Part shown: one piece after another, positions 17,526 through 24,597 of the stretch
Layout of the letters: the number at the start of each line of letters is the position of its first letter
Numbering within the stretch: the stretch's first letter is position 1
NCBI GenBank assembly: GCA_007361935.1
Contig: CP041667.1
Span: forward strand, 593,501 to 657,500
DNA length: 64,000 nucleotides
Direction: 5' to 3'
Source: Lachnospiraceae bacterium KGMB03038
GTDB taxonomy: Bacteria > Bacillota > Clostridia > Lachnospirales > Lachnospiraceae
Notes under the pieces: generated by a model
The model's input: the letters and a program-made list of their open reading frames with translations, nothing else
What the model was told of the DNA's origin: nothing
The model's database searches: none
Translations under genes and position numbers: made by a program

Positions 17526-17627
17526 AACAAAATATAGGGCTAATTGTGCATTATTTATAATGTAAATAATCTTGAAAATGATTTATTAATAATGTATAAT
17601 AGTAAATAATAGAATGGAGGTATTGGA

Positions 17628-17846
17628 ATGTTTGTCTATAAATTTGACGTGCTGGAAGCACTTAAAGAAAGTGGATATAATACGACAAAGTTGCGTAAAG
17701 ATAAGTTGTTGGGAGAAAATGCGATCCAATCTTTACGCCGTGGAGAAATGGTCGGGATTATTGCGCTTGAAAAGATTTGCAGATTATTAGATATGCAACC
17801 CGGAAACATTATAAAATATGTAGAAAACGATGATGAAAAACATTAA
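17628..17846 (+). CDS. Small XRE-family helix-turn-helix regulator (Cro/C1-type)
   Basis: 72-residue DNA-binding protein consisting only of a helix-turn-helix domain of the compact YozG/HTH_26 type: DVLEALKESGYNTTKLRKDK, recognition helix region NAIQSLRRGE, then LEKICRLLDMQPGNIIKYV. An AATGGAGG site precedes the ATG. Matching repeats on both sides of the gene (17477-17525 and 17842-17890), one of them inside a promoter, suggest it represses its neighbours. It probably belongs to the prophage control region, but an accessory-element origin cannot be excluded. Confidence 0.8.
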   Translation: MFVYKFDVLEALKESGYNTTKLRKDKLLGENAIQSLRRGEMVGIIALEKICRLLDMQPGNIIKYVENDDEKH

Positions 17847-17898
17847 AAATAATGTAAAAATCTATTGACAATACACTGAAAATAATGTAATATATAAT
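17842..17898 (+). promoter_or_regulatory. Promoter with overlapping XRE operators
   Basis: A consensus -35 TTGACA (17865-17870) is followed 17 bases later by TAATAT (17888-17893), overlapping TATAAT (17893-17898). The spacer holds the operator motif ACACTGAAAATAATGTAA (17873-17890) and a second partial copy ATTAAAAATAATGTAAAA sits just upstream (17842-17859). Repressor bound here would block the promoter of the gene at 17949. Confidence 0.65.
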
Positions 17899-17948
17899 TG
17901 TCCAAAGGGAACAGAGGACAATAACCCGGAAGGGAGAAAGGAGAAAAA

Positions 17949-18092
17949 ATGGAAGCTATGAACATGAGCGAGACGGCGAGACTGATAATCGGGCTCCGGG
18001 CTGCCGGATGGGACGAAAAATCAATTAACGATTTTATTCTCTACATCGAGACCGGCGAAGATCAGTACAAGCCAAAAGAAAAGGCTGACTAA
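17949..18092 (+). CDS. Small hypothetical protein under XRE-controlled promoter
   Basis: 47 residues: MEAMNMSETARLIIGLRAAG, then WDEKSINDFILYIETGEDQY and a lysine-rich end. GGGAGAAAGGAG lies just before the ATG and a promoter with overlapping operator motif lies 50 bases upstream. Two helices are predicted by eye and the size fits a small phage regulatory or excision-type protein, but no family is recognised. Confidence 0.6.
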   Translation: MEAMNMSETARLIIGLRAAGWDEKSINDFILYIETGEDQYKPKEKAD

Positions 18093-18115
18093 ACAGCCAG
18101 CCAAAACACACAAAA

Positions 18116-18136
18116 GGGGCGGACGATAACCGCCCC
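18116..18136. terminator. GC-rich hairpin, probably a minus-strand terminator
   Basis: Stem GGGGCGG (18116-18122) / CCGCCCC (18130-18136). On the minus strand it is followed by a U-rich run (TTTTGTGTGTTTT); on the plus strand it is followed by A-rich sequence. It could serve the gene at 17949 as a weak terminator or end a leftward transcript. Confidence 0.5.
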
Positions 18137-18172
18137 GCATAAAAATAATACCATAAAAGCGATAATAAATCA

Positions 18173-18198
18173 AACAGGGGTTGAATCCTCTGTTTTTT
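18173..18198 (+). terminator. Intrinsic terminator
   Basis: Stem AACAGGGG / CCTCTGTT (one G-U pair) with loop TTGAAT and a run of six T. It ends rightward transcription in the prophage end region. Confidence 0.7.
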
Positions 18199-18201
18199 GG
18201 A

Positions 18202-18324
18202 TTAAATTAAATCTATGTCCTCTGGGTCTGCCAAAAGTCCTTGTAATTTGTCATTTAGTTTCTTCCTATATAATAGGTTGACAGTTTGCGAAAACGGAAA
18301 TATCATATAAAAAAGAAGTTCCAT
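18202..18324 (-). CDS. Possible 40-residue ORF holding a third copy of the LNDKL repeat
   Basis: Minus-strand frame from an ATG at 18324 with only a weak GGA upstream, reading MELLFYMIFPF... then YRKKLNDKLQGLLADPEDID and a stop. Bases 18245-18259 are AATTTGTCATTTAGT, identical over 15 bases to 13669-13683 at the tail-fibre switch, and again encode LNDKL. It may be the truncated end of a lost gene or of a displaced fibre cassette. A minus-strand terminator-like hairpin lies downstream. Weak as a gene. Confidence 0.3.
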   Translation of the reverse strand: MELLFYMIFPFSQTVNLLYRKKLNDKLQGLLADPEDIDLI

Positions 18325-18371
18325 TATTGTTCCATAATTTTTGGGGAAACCCTCTAGTTATAAGGTTTTAT

Positions 18372-18431
18372 GCGGTGCTGAATCCTTGACTTTTAATCAA
18401 GTTGTCCGGGGTTCGAATCCCCGCACGCTCA
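18372..18431 (+). pseudogene. tRNA-Lys 3' fragment, putative prophage attR
   Basis: The sequence contains a perfect anticodon arm CTTGA-CTTTTAA-TCAAG (anticodon UUU, Lys), a T-arm CGGGG-TTCGAAT-CCCCG and the 3' acceptor strand CACGCTC plus A. No matching 5' acceptor (GAGCGTG) or D-arm lies upstream; the sequence is unrelated there. This is what integration into the 3' part of a tRNA gene leaves at the far end of a prophage. The intact tRNA-Lys is expected at the left end, outside the window. Confidence 0.7.
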
Positions 18432-18436
18432 TGGAA

Positions 18437-18479
18437 AACAGCGGAAATTCAAGTGAAGAAAGAATTTCCGCTGTTTTTT
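18437..18479 (+). terminator. Terminator following the tRNA-Lys fragment
   Basis: Stem AACAGCGGAAATTC (18437-18450) / GAATTTCCGCTGTT (18462-18475) followed by TTTTTT run. It is the likely host terminator of the original tRNA-Lys gene. Confidence 0.85.
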
Positions 18480-18536
18480 GCTTTTCCTTTTTGAATTTAT
18501 TAATTTTCGAAGGGCTGACGCATGTGGGGAAATGCG

Positions 18537-18905
18537 CTAGTCCTTTTTTTCATGTAATTTAAGCGCGATTTTCTCAAGAGTCTCCCAGTCTTTTTCGTTC
18601 AATTCAGAAAGCATTTTTACGAATCTTTTTTTAAAAGAGTCATCAACACTTTTCAGTACAGAACCCGCCCAACTCATTAATTTGGCTTCCTTATCCATTT
18701 CTATAAACATTTCTCCTTCTCCGGTACGGAGCCATATTTCGTTGACATTAAATGCTTTGCATATGGATGAGATGACAGCGTCCAGCGGAGTACGGGCGCC
18801 GGATTCATAACCGGCGACAGAACCTTGTTTTACGCCTATGCGTTCGCCGAATTCTGTCTGGTTTAAGTTGAGTTCTTTGCGAAGCTTTTTTATTCGGTCT
18901 TTCAA
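18537..18905 (-). CDS. Phage-type XRE repressor
   Basis: 122-residue repressor from a TTG start placed six bases after AGAGAGGTG; a longer form from ATG at 18941 has no ribosome binding site and would overlap the operator. Residues 1-70 are an XRE helix-turn-helix (KLRKELNLNQTEFGERIGVK, QGSVAGYESGARTPLDAVIS), followed by a C-terminal segment of about 50 residues typical of Clostridia phage repressors (WLRTGEGEMF). It is divergent from the small gene at 19047 across a palindromic operator. It lies outside the putative attR, so it probably comes from a different, mostly lost element. Confidence 0.82.
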   Translation of the reverse strand: MKDRIKKLRKELNLNQTEFGERIGVKQGSVAGYESGARTPLDAVISSICKAFNVNEIWLRTGEGEMFIEMDKEAKLMSWAGSVLKSVDDSFKKRFVKMLSELNEKDWETLEKIALKLHEKKD

Positions 18906-18945
18906 GATCAGCACCTCTCTTTCTGAAAATGAGTGTAGCATATAA

Positions 18946-18964
18946 AATATTGCGATGCAATATT
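18946..18964. promoter_or_regulatory. Palindromic operator of the XRE repressor
   Basis: AATATTGC-GAT-GCAATATT, a perfect 8-3-8 palindrome just upstream of the repressor gene. A half-site AATATTGC recurs at 19008-19015 over the -10 box of the divergent promoter. Confidence 0.7.
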
Positions 18965-18980
18965 AACAAATGTAAAACTA

Positions 18981-19010
18981 TTGACAGAAATATCGTAGAT
19001 ATAATATAAT
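18981..19010 (+). promoter_or_regulatory. Divergent promoter for the small gene at 19047
   Basis: -35 TTGACA (18981-18986), 18-base spacer, -10 TATAAT (19005-19010), overlapped by an AATATTGC half operator, so the repressor at 18537 would shut it off. Confidence 0.65.
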
Positions 19011-19046
19011 ATTGCAAAGATATAAACTGACTGGAGGTGAGAGAAA

Positions 19047-19208
19047 TTGATAAAAGATAGTGAAAAGAAAATTCTTGAAAAATTTGAAAAGATAATTCCA
19101 GATATGACTGATTTAGAAAGGGAAAAATTATTAAATTTTGGTGAACGGATCCTTCATAAAGAGTCAGAACAGAAAAAGGAAAACGCTGACGAAAAAAAGG
19201 TGGTATAA
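19047..19208 (+). CDS. Small hypothetical protein in cro position
   Basis: 53 residues from a TTG start seven bases after GGAGGTGA, highly charged: KDSEKKILEKFEKIIPDM then REKLLNFGERILHKES. It is the first gene divergent from the XRE repressor, where Cro-like or small host-takeover proteins sit, but shows no clear helix-turn-helix. After it comes a hairpin and the end of the convergent LysR gene, so the rest of this element is missing. Confidence 0.6.
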   Translation: MIKDSEKKILEKFEKIIPDMTDLEREKLLNFGERILHKESEQKKENADEKKVV

Positions 19209-19216
19209 AAATAGAA

Positions 19217-19256
19217 AATGCAGCGACAAATTCAAAAGATCTGTTGCTGCATTGAT
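19217..19256. terminator. Hairpin between convergent genes
   Basis: Stem AATGCAGCGACA / TGTTGCTGCATT with one G-U pair; no clear T-run follows. It may limit read-through between the phage remnant and the LysR gene. Confidence 0.45.
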
Positions 19257-19290
19257 AAATTGTTTACAAAGCTTAAAACGAAAGGAAATG

Positions 19291-20175
19291 CTAAGAGCTT
19301 ATCAGGTGGTCAAGACTCCATTTTTTTACGTGTGTAATGAATTGTCTTACGATAGGAGAAAGCGTGTAATTTTCCTTATATGAAATGCTTATTTTTCTGC
19401 GGAAACTGGTATTAATTGGACGATGCTGCACTTGGAAAGGGAGACGTTTGAAAAATAGTTCCGGACATACGCTGATTCCCAGATTGCTTTCTACCATAGC
19501 GATAGTGGCATAGTCATCAACCACATGATACTGTATATCCAATTTTATATTACGTTCTTCGAAAAAGCGCCTGATGATAGGGTCCTTTCCTTCGTTTACC
19601 AGAATAAATGGATATTCAGCCAAATCAGAGGGATATATAGTATCCAGAGCGCCTAAAGGGTGTTCGTTGGGATAGATGGCGAACAGCCGGTCTTCAAATA
19701 TAAGGATATTCTGGATCCCGCGAGTAGAGGGAGTGATTGTAAATCCGCAGTCTATGGTTCCTTGTAAAATAGAATCTGCAATTTGAGCATAATTTTCGTG
19801 CAGGATTTCAAATTGGATGTTTGGGTGTTCCTGCTTAAAAGAATTGATGATCTGAGGAAGCCAGTTAACCGCAATACTGGTGAAAGTGCCAATCCTTATC
19901 ACACCACATTCTAAATTATTGATTTCAGCCACTTTATTTTCGAATTCCCGGTAAGAATTCATAACATTTCTTATGTAGGGAAGCAGCATTTCTCCCTCAT
20001 GTGTTAATTCAACGCCAGAACGTCCACGCATTAGCATGCGAACGTTAAATTCATCTTCAAGAGATTGAATAGAATGAGAAATTGCGGATTGTGAATACCC
20101 TAGATTTTCAGCGGCTTTTGTTATTGTTCCGGAATCTGTCGCCACCAAGACGGTTTCAAATTTTTGTATATCCAA
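19291..20175 (-). CDS. LysR-family transcriptional regulator
   Basis: 294 residues, the normal LysR length. Residues 1-60 hold the winged helix-turn-helix (SGTITKAAENLGYSQSAISH, SIQSLEDEFNVRMLMR), and residues 90-294 the periplasmic-binding-like effector domain (CGVIRIGTFTSIAVNWLPQI). The gene is divergent from the catabolic operon beginning at 20318, the classical arrangement for a LysR activator of the neighbouring genes. The inducer is presumably the operon substrate or an intermediate. AGGAGG precedes the ATG. Confidence 0.92.
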   Translation of the reverse strand: MDIQKFETVLVATDSGTITKAAENLGYSQSAISHSIQSLEDEFNVRMLMRGRSGVELTHEGEMLLPYIRNVMNSYREFENKVAEINNLECGVIRIGTFTSIAVNWLPQIINSFKQEHPNIQFEILHENYAQIADSILQGTIDCGFTITPSTRGIQNILIFEDRLFAIYPNEHPLGALDTIYPSDLAEYPFILVNEGKDPIIRRFFEERNIKLDIQYHVVDDYATIAMVESNLGISVCPELFFKRLPFQVQHRPINTSFRRKISISYKENYTLSPIVRQFITHVKKWSLDHLISS

Positions 20176-20317
20176 TATGATACCTCCTTTTATCCATCGA
20201 AATTATTCATATTAACTATAAATATTATAAGCTTTATCAATGGAAAAATCTATAGTAAGATTAAGAAAAATCAGAAAATAAAAAATAATTCATAGAATAT
20301 TTGGGTTAATAGAAAAA

Positions 20318-21010
20318 ATGATAAAGGCGATTTCGTTTGATTTAGACCATACTCTATACAATAGAGAGGCGACTTGGGAAAAACTTCTTCCAGAATTTGT
20401 GAATAGATTTGATAGAGACTTATGTAAGAAATGGTCAAGGAAGCAAATATTGGCTGCTCTTCAAATGAGTGATAGAAAAGCAACTTATAACGAGACGAGC
20501 TGGAAAGGAATGTACTTAGAACTGAAAAATAGTGGGGTCCTGAAAAATACGGTACGGTATGAGGAGTTTTATGATTTTATTTACCTCCTTTTTTCTCCGT
20601 ATATCGTGCCGTACCCGGACACCTACTCGACACTTCTCTGGTGTAGGGAAAATGGATATCATCCATCCATTATTACAAATGGGCATGTACCGCTTCAGCG
20701 AAAAAAGATAGAGTGCATGAAATTAAATGGTTTTGTTGAAGAGTGTTTGATTTGTGATTTGGATAGAGGAGCGGGATGTAAGCCTGAGAAAGCCCCCTTT
20801 TTAGAGATGGTACAAAAGATTGGAGTTAGACCGGAAGAAATGCTATACGTAGGGGACAATCCGATCAATGATATCAGCGGGGCAAGAGGAGCTGGAATGA
20901 AGACGGCCTGGCTGAATGTTATGGATAACTGGGTGCCTTTTGTGGCGCCGGCAGATTACGAAATTAGTTCATTGTGGGAGCTGCAGCGTATTTTGAAACA
21001 CAGTGACTAG
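20318..21010 (+). CDS. HAD-family hydrolase (phosphatase)
   Basis: 230-residue haloacid-dehalogenase-type phosphatase. Motif I is FDLDHT at residues 7-12 with nucleophile Asp8, motif II is SIITNGH near residue 110, and the acid motif VGDNPINDI is near 185. The cap region (residues 15-95) is helical, as in subclass I. Probably dephosphorylates a small sugar-phosphate-like metabolite; substrate unknown. It is the first gene rightward of the LysR regulator and 33 bases before the tautomerase gene. The ribosome binding site is weak. Confidence 0.88.
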   Translation: MIKAISFDLDHTLYNREATWEKLLPEFVNRFDRDLCKKWSRKQILAALQMSDRKATYNETSWKGMYLELKNSGVLKNTVRYEEFYDFIYLLFSPYIVPYPDTYSTLLWCRENGYHPSIITNGHVPLQRKKIECMKLNGFVEECLICDLDRGAGCKPEKAPFLEMVQKIGVRPEEMLYVGDNPINDISGARGAGMKTAWLNVMDNWVPFVAPADYEISSLWELQRILKHSD

Positions 21011-21043
21011 TAAATAAAAACGAGAAGGAAATGAGGTGATATT

Positions 21044-21385
21044 TTGCCGTGTATTCAATTGTCTACAAATAAAACACTTTCTGAGCAGAAGCAAGAGATT
21101 CTGAAACAGGAATTTGGGAAAGCCATTGAGCAAATACCGGGGAAAACGGAAAAATGGCTGATGTGTATTTTTCGTTCAGAATGTGAAATATGGTTCCGTG
21201 GAGAAAAGGAAGACAGCGCATTTTTGGAAGTTGGGATTTATGGACAGCCTTCCAAAGAAAGCTGCGATGCTCTTACACAAGTTCTTATGGATGTTGTAAG
21301 CGCTGAGCTAGATGTGGAAAAAGACCATATTTATATCAAATATTCCATGACTCCATACTGGGGCTGGAACGGGAAAAATTTTTGA
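21044..21385 (+). CDS. MIF/4-OT-like tautomerase family protein
   Basis: 113 residues from a TTG start preceded by GAGGTG. The protein begins MPCIQL, so removal of Met would expose the N-terminal Pro that is the catalytic base in the tautomerase superfamily. Size, the internal KYSMTPYWGWNGKNF end and beta-alpha-beta pattern fit the MIF-like branch rather than the 60-residue 4-oxalocrotonate branch. In this operon it may isomerise a keto/enol intermediate. Its stop overlaps the first ATG of the SDR frame. Confidence 0.75.
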   Translation: MPCIQLSTNKTLSEQKQEILKQEFGKAIEQIPGKTEKWLMCIFRSECEIWFRGEKEDSAFLEVGIYGQPSKESCDALTQVLMDVVSAELDVEKDHIYIKYSMTPYWGWNGKNF

Positions 21386-21402
21386 TGGCTGGAGGGAAAA
21401 AA

Positions 21403-22200
21403 GTGAAAAATTTGGAAAGATTTGGGAACTTATTTGATTTGTATGGCCATGTGGCAGTAGTAACGGGAGCAGCCCAGGGAAACGGACTTGCGATCGCGAA
21501 CGCATTATGCGATGCAGGTGCGACTGTTGTCGCAACGGATGTAAGATTCGAGAAAGACAAAGAAGAGGCAGAGAATCTTAGGGATGGCATTGATCGCATG
21601 ATTATGGATGTAACAAAAGAAGAGGAAGTTGACCGGACGTTTATGGCAGTTGCTGAAAAATATGGAAAGATTGATATTCTGTGCAATAATGCAGGGATTA
21701 TTTATAAAAATCCGGTAGATAAGCTGGAAATCGATCGGTTTTCTTCAGTGATCGATATTAATCTCATAGGAACCGTAATCTGTACAAAACACGTGGTTCC
21801 TTATATGAGAAAAGCCGGATGGGGAAGGATTGTTAATATTTCATCATCGCAAGCGTTCTTGACTTCTGAAACATATAGTGCGTATTCGGCATCTAAAGCA
21901 GCCATTTCTCATCTTACAAGAATATGGGGAAATGAGCTTGCGGCAGACAATATCTTGGTTAATGCATTGTGCCCATGCTACGTGATGACACCGATGATGG
22001 TTAATTCCATTGCCAGAAAAGCAGAAGAACTTGGAACAAATACTGACGGGGGCTATCAGTACTTTGCGGATATGATTCCCACGCATCGCCTGTTGGAGAC
22101 AAAAGAAATTGGAAACTGGGCGGCGGTGCTTTGCAGTGAACTTGGAATGGCGACTACTGGAAGCAACATCTCTATTACATGCGGACAAGTACAGCTGTAG
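21403..22200 (+). CDS. Short-chain dehydrogenase/reductase (SDR)
   Basis: 265-residue classical SDR. The NAD(P) site TGAAQGNG lies near residue 21, NNAG near 95, catalytic Ser in NISSSQAF near 145 and YSAYSASK (YxxxK) near 160. The GTG at 21403 is preceded by GGAGGG at good spacing and is preferred; an ATG at 21385 overlaps the tautomerase stop. It would oxidise or reduce a hydroxyl group of the operon substrate. Confidence 0.92.
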   Translation: MKNLERFGNLFDLYGHVAVVTGAAQGNGLAIANALCDAGATVVATDVRFEKDKEEAENLRDGIDRMIMDVTKEEEVDRTFMAVAEKYGKIDILCNNAGIIYKNPVDKLEIDRFSSVIDINLIGTVICTKHVVPYMRKAGWGRIVNISSSQAFLTSETYSAYSASKAAISHLTRIWGNELAADNILVNALCPCYVMTPMMVNSIARKAEELGTNTDGGYQYFADMIPTHRLLETKEIGNWAAVLCSELGMATTGSNISITCGQVQL

Positions 22201-22220
22201 AAGGAAAAGAGGTGGGTTTC

Positions 22221-23729
22221 ATGCAAGATAAAGAACTTTTGTTAGGAATTGATATTGGAACCAGCGGCTGTAAAGTGACCTTGATCGATACAGACTGTAA
22301 TTTTGTGGGAGATGGCTATACCGAATATAAGACGTATCACCCTAACATCGGGTGGTCGGAACAAGATCCTGCGGACTGGTTCCCGGCCTTCATGAAAAGC
22401 TTTTATACAGCGTTGGAGAAAGGGAAAGTCCATCCACAACAGGTGGTGGCTCTAAGTCTGGATGCTTCTGCGCATAATATCGTTTTATTAGATGAAGATG
22501 ATCAAGTGTTAAGAAAAACGATCATGTGGACGGATACAAGAAGCACAGAAGAAACCGAATATATGATGGAACATTATAAAGATGAGATTTTTGAAATCGG
22601 TTACCAGATGCCAAGTCCTACATGGACGATGCTGCAACTAATGTGGATCAATAACCATGAGCCTGAGGTGCTGAAGAAAGCAAAAAGAGCAATGTTTGTG
22701 AAAGACTATGTACGTTACCAGCTTACAGGGACATGGACAACGGATCACATTGAGGCCCAGGGGAGTCTTCTTTTTGATAATAAAAACTGGTGCTGGTCAG
22801 ACGAACTTTGCCGAATCAGCAATGTGCCGATTTCTATTTTACCTCCGCTGGTAAAACCTACAGATATCGCGGGCTACATTACGGCTGAAGCCTCGTCTAT
22901 TACTGGAATCAAAGAAGGGGTTCCTGTTATTAATGGGTCAACAGATACCGCATTAGAGGCGTATTGTGTTGGAGCGATCAAAGAAAATAGCTGTGTTACA
23001 AAACTGGCGACTTCAGGAACAATTTATCTTTTCCGCCCGGAACCATATCCAAATCCCCAGGCGCTTACCTATTCTCATGTAGTAGAAGGACTGTGGTATA
23101 CCTGTCTGGCCACGTCTTCTGCGGCAGAAAGTTTAAGGTGGTATCGGGATACTTTCTGTAAGGAAGAATGGAAACAGGAGTGCCAAGGCGGAAGAAATAC
23201 ATATCAGCTTTTGGATGAAGAAGCAGAAAAGGTAGCTCCGGGATCGGAAGGGCTGTTTTTCCATCCGTATTTAATGGGAGAAAGATCACCCTATTGGGAT
23301 ACAACTTTGCGTTCCAGCTTTGTAGGGGCAACCGCACATCACGGGCGGGGACACTTTAACAGAGCTGTATTGGAAGGAGTTGCTTATTCCATTAGAGATA
23401 ATTTTGAATTGATCAAGAATGAAGTGGATATTCAAGAGGTTCGTATTGTAGGCGGAGGCGGGAAAAGCCCTCTCTGGCGTTCGATCATGGCAAATGTGCT
23501 TGATCGCCCGATCCTAAAGTTTGAAAACGATGATTCTTCTTACGGATCCGCACTTCTGGCGGGGGTAGGAGCTGGAGTTTTTGCTGGTCATGAAGAGGCT
23601 GTCGGCAAAGGGCTTCACTTAAAGGAAAAGGTAGAGCCAGATCCGGAGATCGCTAAAGAATACGAAAAATATTTCGAGATATATCGCCAGATTCATGATG
23701 TGCTGGAACCTATTTATAAAAAAATGTAA
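22221..23729 (+). CDS. FGGY-family carbohydrate kinase
   Basis: 502-residue sugar kinase. The N-terminal phosphate-binding loop is LGIDIGTSGCKVTLID, the middle has MWTDTRS and NGSTDTALEAYCVGA, and the C-terminal FGGY domain shows RIVGGGGKSPLWRSIM with SYGSALLAGVGA. Length and motifs match the xylulokinase-like branch, but the exact sugar or polyol cannot be told. The ATG at 22221 follows GAGGTG. It probably phosphorylates the product of the SDR or dehydrogenases before the barrel enzyme acts. Confidence 0.9.
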   Translation: MQDKELLLGIDIGTSGCKVTLIDTDCNFVGDGYTEYKTYHPNIGWSEQDPADWFPAFMKSFYTALEKGKVHPQQVVALSLDASAHNIVLLDEDDQVLRKTIMWTDTRSTEETEYMMEHYKDEIFEIGYQMPSPTWTMLQLMWINNHEPEVLKKAKRAMFVKDYVRYQLTGTWTTDHIEAQGSLLFDNKNWCWSDELCRISNVPISILPPLVKPTDIAGYITAEASSITGIKEGVPVINGSTDTALEAYCVGAIKENSCVTKLATSGTIYLFRPEPYPNPQALTYSHVVEGLWYTCLATSSAAESLRWYRDTFCKEEWKQECQGGRNTYQLLDEEAEKVAPGSEGLFFHPYLMGERSPYWDTTLRSSFVGATAHHGRGHFNRAVLEGVAYSIRDNFELIKNEVDIQEVRIVGGGGKSPLWRSIMANVLDRPILKFENDDSSYGSALLAGVGAGVFAGHEEAVGKGLHLKEKVEPDPEIAKEYEKYFEIYRQIHDVLEPIYKKM

Positions 23730-23751
23730 TGAATATACAAGGAGAATAAAC

Positions 23752-24426
23752 ATGAGTGTAAATTTAATCGCAATGCTGACCAATCATGATAAAACAGTGC
23801 CAAACGCAGTAGAAGTGTTCGAAGAGAATAAAGGAACAAAAACAAACTATTGGGGCTTCAAAGATATTGGAATCGAACTTTCTGAGGCAAAAAAACTGGT
23901 GGAACGGATGAAAGCGGAAGGGAAAGTGACCTTTTTAGAACCCTTGGTAGAAAGCGAAGAGGATTGTCTAAAGGCGGCACAGTTTGCGATTGACTGTGAA
24001 TTTGAGTATATGATCGGAATGGAATTTTATAAAAGTGTGGCAGATAAACTAAAAGGTACTGGGATTAAGTATTTCCCAACCTGCGGAAGAAGAGCCGGAA
24101 TTCCTCGTATGCTGTACGGAACCTGTCAAGAGATCATTGATGACGCAAAAGAAATACTTTCTTGCGATGGTGTTGAAGGAATCTGCCTGTCTGTATATCG
24201 CTATCAAGATGGGGACCCAGAAAAAATGGCAATGGAATTTTTGAAAAATATTGACAGTCCAATGATCATTACTGGAAGTATCGGAAACGATGAGAGATTA
24301 GAGTTTGTCAAAAAATTGAACCCCTGGGGCTTTACGATCGGTTCTGCGCTGTTTGATGATAGCTTTGGACATTATGATAAGATTGCGGATAAGATTGACG
24401 CTATTATGGAAAAGCTGGAGAAATAA
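23752..24426 (+). CDS. Unassigned TIM-barrel protein, possible aldolase or epimerase
   Basis: 224 residues from an ATG after AAGGAGAATAAAC. The alternating beta/alpha pattern with VTFLEPLV, YMIGMEFYKSV, IKYFPTCGRRAG, IITGSIGNDERL and WGFTIGSALFDD (phosphate-binding-type end loop) fits a ribulose-phosphate-binding barrel. I do not recognise a characterised family. It always follows the kinase here in a tight operon, so a phosphorylated sugar or sugar acid is the likely substrate. Catalytic residues cannot be named with certainty; the conserved-looking Glu and Lys in EPLV and MEFYK are candidates. Confidence 0.6.
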   Translation: MSVNLIAMLTNHDKTVPNAVEVFEENKGTKTNYWGFKDIGIELSEAKKLVERMKAEGKVTFLEPLVESEEDCLKAAQFAIDCEFEYMIGMEFYKSVADKLKGTGIKYFPTCGRRAGIPRMLYGTCQEIIDDAKEILSCDGVEGICLSVYRYQDGDPEKMAMEFLKNIDSPMIITGSIGNDERLEFVKKLNPWGFTIGSALFDDSFGHYDKIADKIDAIMEKLEK

Positions 24427-24597
24427 AATTTGTGGTAAATATTACATATTTATGTGGGTCACACAAATTTTATAATAGTGTTAACTTCAGACTGCCTGGA
24501 TATTTTGGATAAAAATACACCGCCATTTTTATCTGAGAGCGGGGAACGCTGTAAAAATATCCGGGTCGGCTGAAAAAAATCAAAGGAGGAAATCTTT
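24425..24597 (+). promoter_or_regulatory. Structured leader before the transporter genes
   Basis: This 170-base gap holds an inverted repeat AAATTTGTG (near 24428) / CACAAATTT (near 24463), then a longer nested structure: GGATATTTT (near 24499) pairs with AAAATATCC (near 24554) and encloses GATAAAAAT / ATTTTTATC. It could be a terminator/antiterminator or processing site that sets transporter expression apart from enzyme genes. No known riboswitch class is recognised. Confidence 0.4.

Noticed and set aside
18340..18431. An intact tRNA-Lys gene
   Set aside because: The 5' acceptor strand and D-arm are absent; only the 3' part is present, so it is treated as an att fragment.
19138..19383. Plus-strand 81-codon frame
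   Set aside because: It overlaps the small cro-position gene and the end of LysR, lacks a binding site, and spans a hairpin.
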